From: VFJJ01 sp031362415
Lineage (GTDB): Bacteria; Actinomycetota; Acidimicrobiia; IMCC26256; VFJJ01
Direction: 5' to 3'
Length of the DNA stretch: 64,000 bases
Assembly: GCA_031362415.1 (NCBI GenBank)
Contig: JANLSK010000133.1
Coordinates: 8,646-72,645, forward strand
Shown here: positions 16,751 to 25,538 of the stretch, piece by piece
Layout of the letters: each line of letters opens with the position of its first letter
Numbering within the stretch: position 1 is the stretch's first letter
Translations under genes and position numbers: made by a program
The notes under the pieces: model-generated
Database searches by the model: none
The model's input: only the letters and a program-made list of their open reading frames with translations
Told to the model about the DNA's origin: nothing

Positions 16751-18283
16751 CTACCCGCCCACCGAAAGCACCGCGATCTCGCTGACCATCATGGTGTACT
16801 CGCCCGGGTCCGTCGACTCGTGCAGGCGCGTGAACCACACCAGAAGTCGACCACCGGTCTGGGGCTCATCGAGCACAGCGATCGTGTCGGGACTGGTGCC
16901 GGCGGTAATGGTGGCGATGGGCTCGCCCCACCCCAGGTAGCTCGACGGCAGCGGTCCCGTGACCGCGCCGTGCACCAGCGCGCTCCAGCCGTTGCCGGGG
17001 CTGGTGATCCGCACAGCAGTGACCGTGACGCCGTCGGGGACATCGACGATCAGCCCGACGCCGTCTTTGAGGCCACGGAGGAGCACGTTCTTGTACAGCT
17101 CGGTCCGCCATGCTGTGGTGGGATCGTTGTCGATGGCGAGCGGCACCAGGTCGGGCTTCTCACGTCCGTCGCCCATGGGATCGAAGTCGTCGGCTCCGAT
17201 CGGCGTCACCGAAACCGTGGGCACATCCTGCGGGGGGTTCTGTTCGTCGTCGAGGCCGGCGAGGTCGGTGGCCCCAGCCTCGGTGGCGCTCTCGGCGAGT
17301 GAGGCCGAGATGGTGAGCCTGGTTGTTGTGCCGGCCGCTTGGTCGGAGTCGGACCCCCCGGGAACGACCTGGCTGATCGCCCGCCGCCCCGATTCCGACG
17401 CCAGCACGCCGATCAACACGCTCACCAGCGCCACGGCCAACACGCCGACCACGAGCATCACGTCATGGCGCGACCGCGAGCGTGAACGCACCGATCGCCG
17501 GTCGTGGACGGGAGAAGCGGCGCGTTCGTCGGTGAACTCGAGACGCCCCAGCTCGCGCCGGAGCTCGGCCACCGACTCGAAGCGCCCCTTGAGCGCCCTG
17601 GTCGTGAGGTCGTCGAGCTCTCGGGTGACATCGGCCCGTACCTGACGGGCGCACAGTGCGGGCTCGCCGGGCGGTCGTCCGCACACCAGCGTGTAGAGCA
17701 CCGTGCCGACGGTGGTTATGGCCGCCGCTCGGGTCGCATCGGAGTCTCCGTCGGCGAGCCCGCATCGCAGTGCCGTGACCGTGAGCGCGTCGTGGGCGCC
17801 CACGAGGATGTCGTCGAGATCGATGCCGCCGTGGAGGATGCCGTGGTGTTCGAGCGCGTCGAGGGGGGCGGCGAGCTGCATGGCGATGCGCACGGCGCGA
17901 GCGAGCGCCATGGGGGCCTCGGCAGCCGCGAAGCCTTCCAGGCGTGAGCCCTCGACGAGCTCGCCCACCGTGAAGACGCAGGGCGTGACACCGGAGTCGA
18001 ACGTGGTCGCGATGGCCGGATGCTCGATGCGGGTGGTGAGGCGAGATCGTTCGAGGAACTCGAGGCGCCGGTCGGGATCGGTCCCCAGATGGGCCGCCAA
18101 CACTTTCACGGCCACGCGCCGGGCCAGGATGGCGTCGTCGGCGATCCAGACCGTGCACGCCACTCCGTTGGCGATCGGGCGGTGGAGTCGGTAGCGCCCG
18201 GCGAGCAGCATGCCCGCGACGGGACGCCCGGTGGGGGGATCCGGTTCGAGGAGGGACGCGTCGGTGGCAAAGATCTCGGCCAC
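16751..18283 (-). CDS. Membrane pseudokinase with extracytoplasmic discoidin-like domain
   Basis: The 510-residue product has an N-terminal kinase fold (about 28-250), a membrane helix (275-295), and an extracytoplasmic domain (about 355-505; LAIDNDPTTAWRTE and VRITSPGNGW suggest a discoidin/F5-8-type fold). The ATP Lys is kept (RVAVKVLA, K60). The catalytic loop reads HGGIDLDDIL (151-160) in place of HRDxKxxNI, and the DFG position reads RCGLAD, so it is predicted inactive. In M. tuberculosis the same pseudokinase and extracellular module are fused to the MurJ flippase (Rv3910). Here they form a separate gene. A role in sensing or recruiting wall-synthesis factors is inferred. Confidence 0.85.
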   Translation of the reverse strand: MAEIFATDASLLEPDPPTGRPVAGMLLAGRYRLHRPIANGVACTVWIADDAILARRVAVKVLAAHLGTDPDRRLEFLERSRLTTRIEHPAIATTFDSGVTPCVFTVGELVEGSRLEGFAAAEAPMALARAVRIAMQLAAPLDALEHHGILHGGIDLDDILVGAHDALTVTALRCGLADGDSDATRAAAITTVGTVLYTLVCGRPPGEPALCARQVRADVTRELDDLTTRALKGRFESVAELRRELGRLEFTDERAASPVHDRRSVRSRSRSRHDVMLVVGVLAVALVSVLIGVLASESGRRAISQVVPGGSDSDQAAGTTTRLTISASLAESATEAGATDLAGLDDEQNPPQDVPTVSVTPIGADDFDPMGDGREKPDLVPLAIDNDPTTAWRTELYKNVLLRGLKDGVGLIVDVPDGVTVTAVRITSPGNGWSALVHGAVTGPLPSSYLGWGEPIATITAGTSPDTIAVLDEPQTGGRLLVWFTRLHESTDPGEYTMMVSEIAVLSVGG

Positions 18284-18409
18284 GGTCTGTCAACCGTAGT
18301 GTGATCGCCCTCGTGCTCGGGTGGATCGGGACGGGCGTGTCGGGTTCGCAGCGGGGAGGCGCGCCCGGTGGCGCCTGGGCCCCGCGCACCTGGGCCCCGT
18401 GCAGCCGGA

Positions 18410-19294
18410 TCAGGCTGTGGGGACCGGGTCGGGTCCGGCTTGGGGGGCCGGGCGGCTCTGGAAGGCCACGCCGATCGTCCGGGGCCCGGTGTGGGTGCCG
18501 ATCACGGGGCCGATGTCGCAGACGAGGATGTCTGCGCGCGGGTGGTGCTCGGCAACCAGCGCCAGCAGGTCGTCGAGATCGGGGGCTTCGGCATGGATGA
18601 CCGCCACGGCTTCCAGCGGCCCGGCCCGAGCCACGGTCTCGGCCAGGAACGCCAGGGCCCGCGATCGTGTGCGGACCTTGCCGCCCTCGGCCACGAGGCC
18701 ATCGCGATTGGTGACGATCGGCTTGATCGACAACACCGTCCCCATCAGGGCCTTGGCCCCGCCGATGCGGCCACCCTTTTTGAGATGGTCGAGGGTATCG
18801 AGTGCCGCGAACAGGAAGGTTCGCGACCGGGCCTGCTCGGTAGCTGCCACGACCTCGTCGAGCGAAGCGCCAGAGGCGACGGCCCGGGCTGCGGTGAGTG
18901 CCAGCAAACCCTGGCCGGCACTGGCGTTCATGGAGTCGACGACGATCACCCGGGCTTGGTCGGCGACCGCAGTGGCAGCCAGCGTGGCCGACTGGGTCGT
19001 GGCCGAGATGCGCGATGACAAGGTGACGCACACGATTGCCTCGGCTCCGTCGGCGATGGCCCGGCGGAAGACGTTCTCGAAGGCGCCCGGTGAGGGAGCC
19101 GAGGTCTCGGGGAGCACGGCTGAGCCGGCGACCCGCGTCCAGAACTGCGCTGGCGACACGTCGAGACGATCGACGAGCTCCTCGGCGCCGAAGCGGATCG
19201 TCAGTGGCACCACGGCGATGCCGTGGCGGTCAAGCGCTTCGGGGGGGAGGTCGCAGGCACTGTCGGTCACGATGTGAATGGGGTTCTCGAGCAC
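18410..19294 (-). CDS. DegV family fatty-acid-binding protein
   Basis: DegV/FakB proteins bind a fatty acid and present it to the FakA kinase. The translation (294 residues) starts NPIHIVTDSACDLPPEAL, has the TSAPSPGAFENVF segment, and carries the lipid-head-binding region LKKGGRIGGAKALMGTVLSIKPI. The C-terminal IGPVIGTHTGPRTIGVAF is also typical. The GTG at 19294 follows an AAGGG site and lies 10 bases after the murJ stop. No fakA gene is present in the window. Its placement between murJ and the pseudokinase is unusual. Confidence 0.9.
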   Translation of the reverse strand: MLENPIHIVTDSACDLPPEALDRHGIAVVPLTIRFGAEELVDRLDVSPAQFWTRVAGSAVLPETSAPSPGAFENVFRRAIADGAEAIVCVTLSSRISATTQSATLAATAVADQARVIVVDSMNASAGQGLLALTAARAVASGASLDEVVAATEQARSRTFLFAALDTLDHLKKGGRIGGAKALMGTVLSIKPIVTNRDGLVAEGGKVRTRSRALAFLAETVARAGPLEAVAVIHAEAPDLDDLLALVAEHHPRADILVCDIGPVIGTHTGPRTIGVAFQSRPAPQAGPDPVPTA

Positions 19295-19304
19295 GATGCC
19301 CTTC

Positions 19305-20939
19305 CTACACCCGTGTGACGGCCTGCGTCGGGCCGGATCGTCCATCGAGCCTGGCACCTGGTCGCCCGCCTGGTCGTCCGCGCGGGCGGGCGAAGGCGAG
19401 GAGGCCGACATAGATCGCGGCTCCGAGCGGGATCCCGATGACCAATCGGGCCAATGCTCCCGAGCCGTGATCGGAGCCGAACCGTCGGGTGACGATGGCG
19501 ACGAGCTCGCCCATGACGGCCGCGGCGGCGATCACCCGGAGGAGGACGCCCACCGTGGACGGCGCCACCGCCGGGCCCACCGCCCGTCCCAGAGCCACCA
19601 GGGCCAGCACGGCCGACACCGTGTAGGCGATGGCGTACGACAACGCGAGCCCTTCGACGCCCATGACCGACACGAGAGGAACGGCCAGCGCGATGTTGAG
19701 CGAGTTCTCGATCACGTTGAGCCAAAAGGGTGTTCGGGTGTCGCGCATCGCGTAGAACGCCCGCAGTGTGTACAGGTACACCGAGAACCCCACGAGCCCC
19801 ACGCCGAACCAGGCCAGAACGGCGGCGGTGCTGCGAGTGTCGGCGGCGACGAAGTTCCCGTGCTCGAGGACGACCGAGATCGTCGGGCGACTGAGCGCGA
19901 TGAGCCCGGTGGCGGCTGGGCAGACGAGAAACGCCAGGATCCGCAGCCCGGAGCCGAAGCGGGCGCGGAATCGTTCCCAGTGCTCGGCGACGGCCAAGCG
20001 GGCCAACACCGGCCCGTGGGTGGTCATCACGGTCACGGCGATCAGCCCGTGGGGAAGCTGGAAGAACGTGAACGCCAGCTGGTATGCGGTGAGGTTGCCT
20101 TCGCCGTGACCGAGGGCCAGCCGGTACACGACGATGAGCGCGACCTGGTTGGCGACGACGTAGCCGACCGTCCACCCCGAGAGCCTCACGACCGACACCA
20201 CGGCCGGATGACGCCACGTCAGCAGCGGCCGGATGCGAACCCCCGTCCGGCGCAGCGCCGGAATGAGCGCCAGGGCCATGACGGCGACACCCAGCGTCGT
20301 TCCCAACCCGAGGAACGTCAGATACCCACGGTCGGCGGCGGCTCCGGCCACGTCGGTGACCGGATCGGTGGCGTACAGGTGGGGCAGGGCCACGAACATG
20401 GCCGAGACCACGAGGTTGTTGAGGATCGGCGCAAAAGCCGGAGCCGCGAACGACCGTCGAGCGTTGAGCACAGCGCCACCGACGGCGGCCAGGCCGTAGA
20501 ACAGGACCTGCGGCATGAAGAACCGGAGCAGGTGGGTCGCGATCTCGCGCTGCTCGGGCTGGTCGGTGATGACCCGCACGATCAGTGGCGCGGCCACGAT
20601 CCCGAGCACGGTGATGACGGCGAGCGCTGCGCCGATGACCGTGGCGACGGCCGACACGGCGTCGTGATCGTCGTCGTCGAGATGCTCCACGAACACCGGG
20701 ACGAGCGTGGCCGTGAGGATCCCGCCCACGGCCAACTCGTACAGGACGTTGGGCGTGGTGTTGGCGGCGTTGAAGGCGTCACTGAAGAGGCCTCGGCCCA
20801 GGGCGTAGGCCAGTGCGGCCAGCCGGACGACGCCGGTGACACGCGAGAGCGCCGTCCCCAGGGCGACAGCGACCCCCGATCGGGCCAGTGACCGGCGTGG
20901 GGCGAGCACGGGGTGGCTCTCGGGAGGCGCGACGCTCAC
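19305..20939 (-). CDS. murJ: Lipid II flippase MurJ (MviN family)
   Basis: MurJ moves lipid II across the inner membrane for peptidoglycan assembly. The 544-residue product has about 14 hydrophobic helices. It opens with RSGVAVALGTALSRVTGVVRLAALAYALG and has SDAFNAANTTPNVLYELAVGGIL, the typical MurJ N-terminal signature. The GTG at 20939 overlaps the upstream stop by four bases, and 10 bases separate the end from degV. The mycobacterial pseudokinase fusion at the C-terminus is missing: the protein ends shortly after the last helix (AIYVGLLAFARPRGR...). Confidence 0.94.
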   Translation of the reverse strand: MSVAPPESHPVLAPRRSLARSGVAVALGTALSRVTGVVRLAALAYALGRGLFSDAFNAANTTPNVLYELAVGGILTATLVPVFVEHLDDDDHDAVSAVATVIGAALAVITVLGIVAAPLIVRVITDQPEQREIATHLLRFFMPQVLFYGLAAVGGAVLNARRSFAAPAFAPILNNLVVSAMFVALPHLYATDPVTDVAGAAADRGYLTFLGLGTTLGVAVMALALIPALRRTGVRIRPLLTWRHPAVVSVVRLSGWTVGYVVANQVALIVVYRLALGHGEGNLTAYQLAFTFFQLPHGLIAVTVMTTHGPVLARLAVAEHWERFRARFGSGLRILAFLVCPAATGLIALSRPTISVVLEHGNFVAADTRSTAAVLAWFGVGLVGFSVYLYTLRAFYAMRDTRTPFWLNVIENSLNIALAVPLVSVMGVEGLALSYAIAYTVSAVLALVALGRAVGPAVAPSTVGVLLRVIAAAAVMGELVAIVTRRFGSDHGSGALARLVIGIPLGAAIYVGLLAFARPRGRPGGRPGARLDGRSGPTQAVTRV

Positions 20940-23377
20940 GAGTCGGCCGGGAGCCCGGGGCCCGGGGGGTTGGCCCGAGCCCGGTCGGATCGACGGCGCC
21001 GAATGGCCCTGTGATGTGTTCCCCACCAGAGGGCCAAGAACACGGCGGCGGCGACGGTGATCCAGGCGGCCAGCCCGCTGAAGGCGAAGCTGCGTATCCG
21101 AACGTCCTGCGTGCCCAGGGGGATACCGCTGTCGGGCGACGACATCGTGACCCGCAACGAGCTGTCACCCGACGATCTGACCTCGAAGTGGAACGTCTGC
21201 TCACTCGGGCCGGGCTGCAGCTCGATCGTCTGGCCCACGCCGGGAGCGTCGAGGAAGCGGACCTTGGGCCCCGACAGCTCGAGTCGCACCTCGACGGGTC
21301 GGGTGCTGGCGTTGGTGAACTGCACGCCGAGCTGGGCCCGGCGGGCGGTGATCGTCAGCTTCGACGACGTCCTGAACGTGACCTGGTTCCGCAGGGCGTT
21401 GATCGGGGCGGTGGCCGCGTCGAGGAAGGCCTGTGCGGCCTCGACCCCGAGCCTCGAGCGCTCGGCGATGAGCACGTTGCGGCGGCCCTGGAGGACGTCG
21501 GCCGCGGCATCGGCGCCGATCCAACGCTCGTAGGCGCCGAGGATGTTCCGGGTCTCGGCGATCGTGCTCCCGTTCACCACCAGCGGCTGCTGCTCGAGGA
21601 GCTGGAGCTCACGTTCGATGAGGGCCGACTCCCCTTGTTCGCGTTCGACCGTCCCGAAGAAGTCGCTCAGGGTCCGCATCCGGATCAGCGGGTGGTCGTC
21701 GAGCAGCTCGAGGAGGGCGTGCACGACCCCGGGATCGGGGGGTGCCTCCCAGCGACTCAGAAGCACCACGCCGCGGGTCTCGGTGGGGCGCTCGAGCGCG
21801 GCGAACGACACGGCGGCGAGGAAACGGTGCACTCGGAGAGGCGCCGGGGCATCGTCGTGCAGCAGGGCCTCGATGCCGGGATTCGTCACGGCGGCATCGA
21901 CGCGGTCGTCGCCGGCGATACCGATGGTGGTCGGGCGCCCGATCGTCACCCCCTCGACCGGAACCACCTCGGCGAGCTGGGAGGGCTCGACCACGACCCG
22001 GGTGACGCCGCTGTCACGAAGACGGACCAGGACGTCGACATCGGCTCGATCGAGCAGCATCGTGGTCGTGTCGACGTCGGCCCGAGAGCCGAGCGCAGTG
22101 TCGAGCGTCAGCCGTCCCCGGTTGAGCTGCTCCCGGATCTCGTCGTCGAGGTTGGCGGCTTCCATCGCCGGGAGGTCGAGGGGGACGTACGGCTGGCGAA
22201 GGACCTCCGAGCGCCCCCGCCAGTCGGGCCCCGTGAGGGCGCGCAGGGTCGCCAGGCCGTCGAGCAACGTCCCTGCTCGGCAGGCTGGCGGTGCGGGTGT
22301 GGGCTCGGCGACGGCCGTGGTGGTCGTCACGGCGTTGGCGGCCGGGGTTGTGGTCACCCCGGTTGGGGGGGCCGGTGCCGTGGCGGGCACGGTGGAGGCT
22401 GCTGGCGGGTCGGTGGCCGTCGGCGCAGCGGCCGTGGGTGCGGTCGTGCTCGTGCTCGTGCTCGTGGTGGGCGTTGTCGTGGTGGTGGGGTCGGGCGTGG
22501 GCGCGGCGGTCTCGAGATCCTGCTCGGCGGCGATGCCGGCCTGCCAGCGATCGAGGAGCTCGGGGTCGGGAATCAAGGTGAGGGGGACGGCACCCGCTGC
22601 GGCCAGCTCCACCAGACAGGCCAGCCGACCGCCCTCGACCAGATCGGCGCGGACGAGCGGCTCGAGGGTCCCATCGGGGCGGTGCGCAGGCTGTTCGGTC
22701 GACATGCGCCACAGCCATGCCAGCGAGAGCTGCCGGCACGACACCACGGTTCCCTCGGACGGATCGCAGCCTGCTCTCACCTGACGGGCCCGACTGAGCA
22801 CCACGACGAACGTGACCACCGAGCGGCCGACCGAGCGCCCGTCCGGATCGAGGAGGCCGATCTCGAGGGGGTACACCACCCCGACCCGGTCCCGAGGCAC
22901 GGGAACATCGAGGGCACCGCCGCTGCCTGGGTCGCCGACGGGATCACCGAGCGTGGGCCCGGCCACCGTGGGGCCGCCGACGGTGGGCACGGAAATTGCC
23001 ACGCCGCCATCGGGGTCGACGGGGAGATCGCCGACGGGAATCGTCAGCACCCCCCGGCTCGCGCCCAAGGGTCTCGTCCCGGCCATGATGCCCAGAAGCT
23101 CGTCGAGCGTCACCCGACTCGTCTCTCGTCCCTGGGCATCCACGACCTTCGTGGTCCCGGGTGAGTGCGGGGTGAGCTGCACCGTCCAGCTCGGATCGAC
23201 CCCGTTGAGGCCGAGGCGAAGCTCCAGGGAGTTGCCTGCGTGGACGAACGGGCTCTGGTCGATCAGCTCGACCGAGGTCTCCGGGACCTGGGCCTGGGCC
23301 TGGATGGTCGGACCGGACGCAACCGTTCCAGCGACGCAGGAGCCCACGATCGCGGCGATGGTCAGGAAGCGCCTCAC
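20936..23377 (-). CDS. DUF6049 family secreted/membrane-anchored protein
   Basis: This 813-residue protein has an N-terminal signal peptide (residues 1-28). A beta-rich N-terminal region follows, then a Thr/Pro-rich linker (about 300-365, TTTTTPTTSTSTSTT), and a large mixed region. Near the C-terminus are a beta-sandwich (LTITARRAQLGVQFTNASTR) and a membrane helix (about 768-788), with a basic cytoplasmic tail. It matches the position and layout of M. tuberculosis Rv3909, directly before murJ. The function is unknown. Overlaps of four bases with both neighbours (GTGA) indicate coupled translation with the GNAT gene and murJ, which suggests an envelope role. Confidence 0.85.
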   Translation of the reverse strand: MRRFLTIAAIVGSCVAGTVASGPTIQAQAQVPETSVELIDQSPFVHAGNSLELRLGLNGVDPSWTVQLTPHSPGTTKVVDAQGRETSRVTLDELLGIMAGTRPLGASRGVLTIPVGDLPVDPDGGVAISVPTVGGPTVAGPTLGDPVGDPGSGGALDVPVPRDRVGVVYPLEIGLLDPDGRSVGRSVVTFVVVLSRARQVRAGCDPSEGTVVSCRQLSLAWLWRMSTEQPAHRPDGTLEPLVRADLVEGGRLACLVELAAAGAVPLTLIPDPELLDRWQAGIAAEQDLETAAPTPDPTTTTTPTTSTSTSTTAPTAAAPTATDPPAASTVPATAPAPPTGVTTTPAANAVTTTTAVAEPTPAPPACRAGTLLDGLATLRALTGPDWRGRSEVLRQPYVPLDLPAMEAANLDDEIREQLNRGRLTLDTALGSRADVDTTTMLLDRADVDVLVRLRDSGVTRVVVEPSQLAEVVPVEGVTIGRPTTIGIAGDDRVDAAVTNPGIEALLHDDAPAPLRVHRFLAAVSFAALERPTETRGVVLLSRWEAPPDPGVVHALLELLDDHPLIRMRTLSDFFGTVEREQGESALIERELQLLEQQPLVVNGSTIAETRNILGAYERWIGADAAADVLQGRRNVLIAERSRLGVEAAQAFLDAATAPINALRNQVTFRTSSKLTITARRAQLGVQFTNASTRPVEVRLELSGPKVRFLDAPGVGQTIELQPGPSEQTFHFEVRSSGDSSLRVTMSSPDSGIPLGTQDVRIRSFAFSGLAAWITVAAAVFLALWWGTHHRAIRRRRSDRARANPPGPGLPADS

Positions 23378-24300
23378 AGCGCACGGGCCAGGATCCGGAG
23401 GCCGACCGGGAGCTCACGGAAACCGCACCGGAGGTACAGGCGCAAGGCGGTGTCGTTGCCCACCTGGGTGTTGACGTAGGCCCGGGAGACGCCGCGTCGA
23501 CGCATCCAACCGAGCGCATCGGCCACGAGTGACCGGCCGACGCCCAGCCCGGCGACCGAGCTGTCGACGGCGAGACGCTGCAGGTAGCCCCGCCCGTCCG
23601 AGCGCCCGCTGATCGCGTAGCCCACGGCCCGGGGGCCCTGCTCAGACGCAGATTCAGACGCAGATTCAGACGCAGAATCGGCGCGCGAGCCGAACGGCGA
23701 AATGACAAGAGCGCTCCCGGCGCGCATCGATTCTGCCGCAGAATCGGTGGGAAATTCGGGCACCGGACCGACCGCAGATTCTGTCGCTGAATCGGCGCGC
23801 CAGCCTGAGGATTCGGCGGGACCGGCGGATACCACGGGACGGCCCACGGGAAGATCGTCGCTCATGACGACCCGGAAGCGACTCGCCGGGGTGGCGTCGA
23901 TGATCTCGCTCAGACCGACGACGTCGAGGCTCCAGAACCCGTCGAAGCACCGCTGGTCGAGCGCGGCCACGTGGGCTCGATCACCCGGGCGCCCTCGACG
24001 GCCGGCGACCGTCACCTCGGGAATCGTGATCAGGTCGTGGTCGAGGAAATGCAGATGCTGGTGCACCTCGTATCCGGCGGCCTCGAACATGGGGGACTGG
24101 TCCTCGAGGATGGCGCTGGTGACGACCGAGCGGTAGCCGAGCTCGCGCAGACGTGCGGCGCACTCGTCGAGGAACGCGAGCGACGGTGGTGCACCCACGC
24201 CCAGCGGTGCGAGGTACGCCGTACGATCGCCGGCCCGCCAGGCCCCGAGCCGGGCCGTCTCGCCCCGCCAGCGGAACAACTCCCCGTCGCTGGCCGTCAT
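23374..24300 (-). CDS. GNAT family N-acetyltransferase
   Basis: The C-terminal half (about residues 222-308) is a clear GNAT domain, with acetyl-CoA motif A LAVDSSVAGLGVGRSLVADAL and the strand-helix VNTQVGNDTALRLYLRCGF. The N-terminal half (1-150) looks like a second, divergent GNAT-like fold (FLDECAARLRELGYRSVVTS, MFEAAGYEVHQHLHFLD). The two are joined by a Ser/Ala/Asp/Glu-rich linker (155-222) encoded by repetitive DNA. The substrate is unknown. It begins the run of overlapping genes leading to DUF6049 and murJ. The ATG at 24300 is the first start with a protein-like N-terminus. Confidence 0.85.
   Translation of the reverse strand: MTASDGELFRWRGETARLGAWRAGDRTAYLAPLGVGAPPSLAFLDECAARLRELGYRSVVTSAILEDQSPMFEAAGYEVHQHLHFLDHDLITIPEVTVAGRRGRPGDRAHVAALDQRCFDGFWSLDVVGLSEIIDATPASRFRVVMSDDLPVGRPVVSAGPAESSGWRADSATESAVGPVPEFPTDSAAESMRAGSALVISPFGSRADSASESASESASEQGPRAVGYAISGRSDGRGYLQRLAVDSSVAGLGVGRSLVADALGWMRRRGVSRAYVNTQVGNDTALRLYLRCGFRELPVGLRILARAL
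23643..23678. repeat. Three 12-base tandem repeats in the GNAT linker
   Basis: CAGACGCAGATT occurs three times in tandem (the third ends AAT). Further GATTC/GAATC-rich near-repeats follow at 23730-23800. They encode the low-complexity linker and are lower in GC than the rest of the gene. Confidence 0.8.
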
Positions 24301-24432
24301 CGTTGCGGAGCGTACAGCCTGGAATTCCACGCGAGACGCCCTGAAGGCCCGGGCGACGAGCGTCGCGCCAGGGCTCTGCGAGCACGGCAGCGCTTCGCCG
24401 CTTGCTGCGAAGCGCGAACTACCGTTCGTACC

Positions 24433-25440
24433 GTGCTGCTGCTGGCGACCCATCCGGCGTACGACGACCATGACACCGGCCCCCATCACCCGGAGCGTCC
24501 GGCTCGGCTCGGAGCCGTCACGAGGGGGCTTTCGGCGGCGGGGCTGCAGGAGGCCATCGTCCCCCTGGCCCCGCGCCTGGCCACCAGCGCCGAGCTCGAA
24601 CGGGTCCATCCCCGCCAGTACCTCGACGCGTTGGCCCGGCTGTGTGCCAGCGGAGGAGGGATGGTCGACGAGGACACGCCGGTGTCACCCGCCTCGTGGC
24701 ACGCAGCGCAGCTCGCCGCCGGGGCCGGCATGGCCGCCATCGAGGCGCTCGAACAAGGCTTGGGCGACGTCGCCCTCCTCGCCGTCCGACCCCCTGGGCA
24801 TCACGCCACACCCAAGGGCGGTATGGGCTTCTGCCTCCTCAACAACGTGGCGGTCACCGCAGCCCAGCTCATCGACCGGGGTGAGCGGGTCGCCATCATC
24901 GACTTCGACGCCCACCATGGCAACGGGACCCAGGACGGCTTCTGGAACGACCCGCGGGTGCTGTTCGTCTCGATGCACCAGTGGCCGCTCTACCCCGGCA
25001 CGGGTGATCTCACCGAGACCGGAGGTCCGGCCGCCCCCGGGCTCACCGTGAACCTCCCCTTCCCCGCTCGCACCACCGGCGACGTCTACCTCCGGGCGTT
25101 CGACGAGGTCGTCGCTCCCGCGTGCAGCGCGTTCTCCCCCACGTGGGTGCTGGTGTCGGCCGGGTTCGACGCGCATCGCGACGATCCGCTCACCGAGCTC
25201 GGTCTCACCGCCGGCGATTTCGCCGATCTCGTCGCCCGCATCGCCGATGTGGCCCCCCAGCGCGGGCGCCTGGCCCTGTTCCTCGAAGGGGGCTACGACC
25301 TCACGGCGCTCGGGCATTCGGTGGGAGCCGCCGCCGCTGCGCTCGTCGGGGTCGATCACCGTCCCGAGCGGGCATCACACGACGGTCCGGGCCGTGAGGT
25401 CGTCGACCGGGTGCGTGAGATCCGGCGGCGCTTCGCGTAG
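24433..25440 (+). CDS. Histone deacetylase family protein (acetoin utilisation/acetylpolyamine amidohydrolase type)
   Basis: Zinc-dependent deacetylases of this family act on acetyl-lysine or acetylpolyamines. The 335 residues show RPPGHHATPKGGMGFCLLNN (catalytic His pair), IDFDAHHGNGTQ (zinc Asp and His), VSAGFDAHRDDPL (second zinc Asp) and LEGGYDL. All core catalytic residues are present. The GTG at 24433 sits 7 bases after a TACCGT -10 box (24420-24425), which indicates a leaderless transcript. It is divergent from the GNAT gene; in this context the pair could be a matching acetylase and deacetylase, but that is speculation. Confidence 0.9.
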   Translation: MLLLATHPAYDDHDTGPHHPERPARLGAVTRGLSAAGLQEAIVPLAPRLATSAELERVHPRQYLDALARLCASGGGMVDEDTPVSPASWHAAQLAAGAGMAAIEALEQGLGDVALLAVRPPGHHATPKGGMGFCLLNNVAVTAAQLIDRGERVAIIDFDAHHGNGTQDGFWNDPRVLFVSMHQWPLYPGTGDLTETGGPAAPGLTVNLPFPARTTGDVYLRAFDEVVAPACSAFSPTWVLVSAGFDAHRDDPLTELGLTAGDFADLVARIADVAPQRGRLALFLEGGYDLTALGHSVGAAAAALVGVDHRPERASHDGPGREVVDRVREIRRRFA

Positions 25441-25538
25441 ATCGCCGGCCACCAAGATCGGGACGTTGCGACCGCAGCGCCCCGACCCGACGCGACCTGA
25501 CCCGCCCCGGCTCAAGGTGTTCACCACGACCCGCCGAT

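Noticed and set aside
20888..23164. 758-codon plus-strand open frame opposite murJ/DUF6049
   Set aside because: It is an antisense shadow of the DUF6049 gene, with no motifs and biased composition.
25138..25147. CCCACGTGGG palindrome as a parS site
   Set aside because: The arms do not match parS. It lies within the deacetylase coding sequence.
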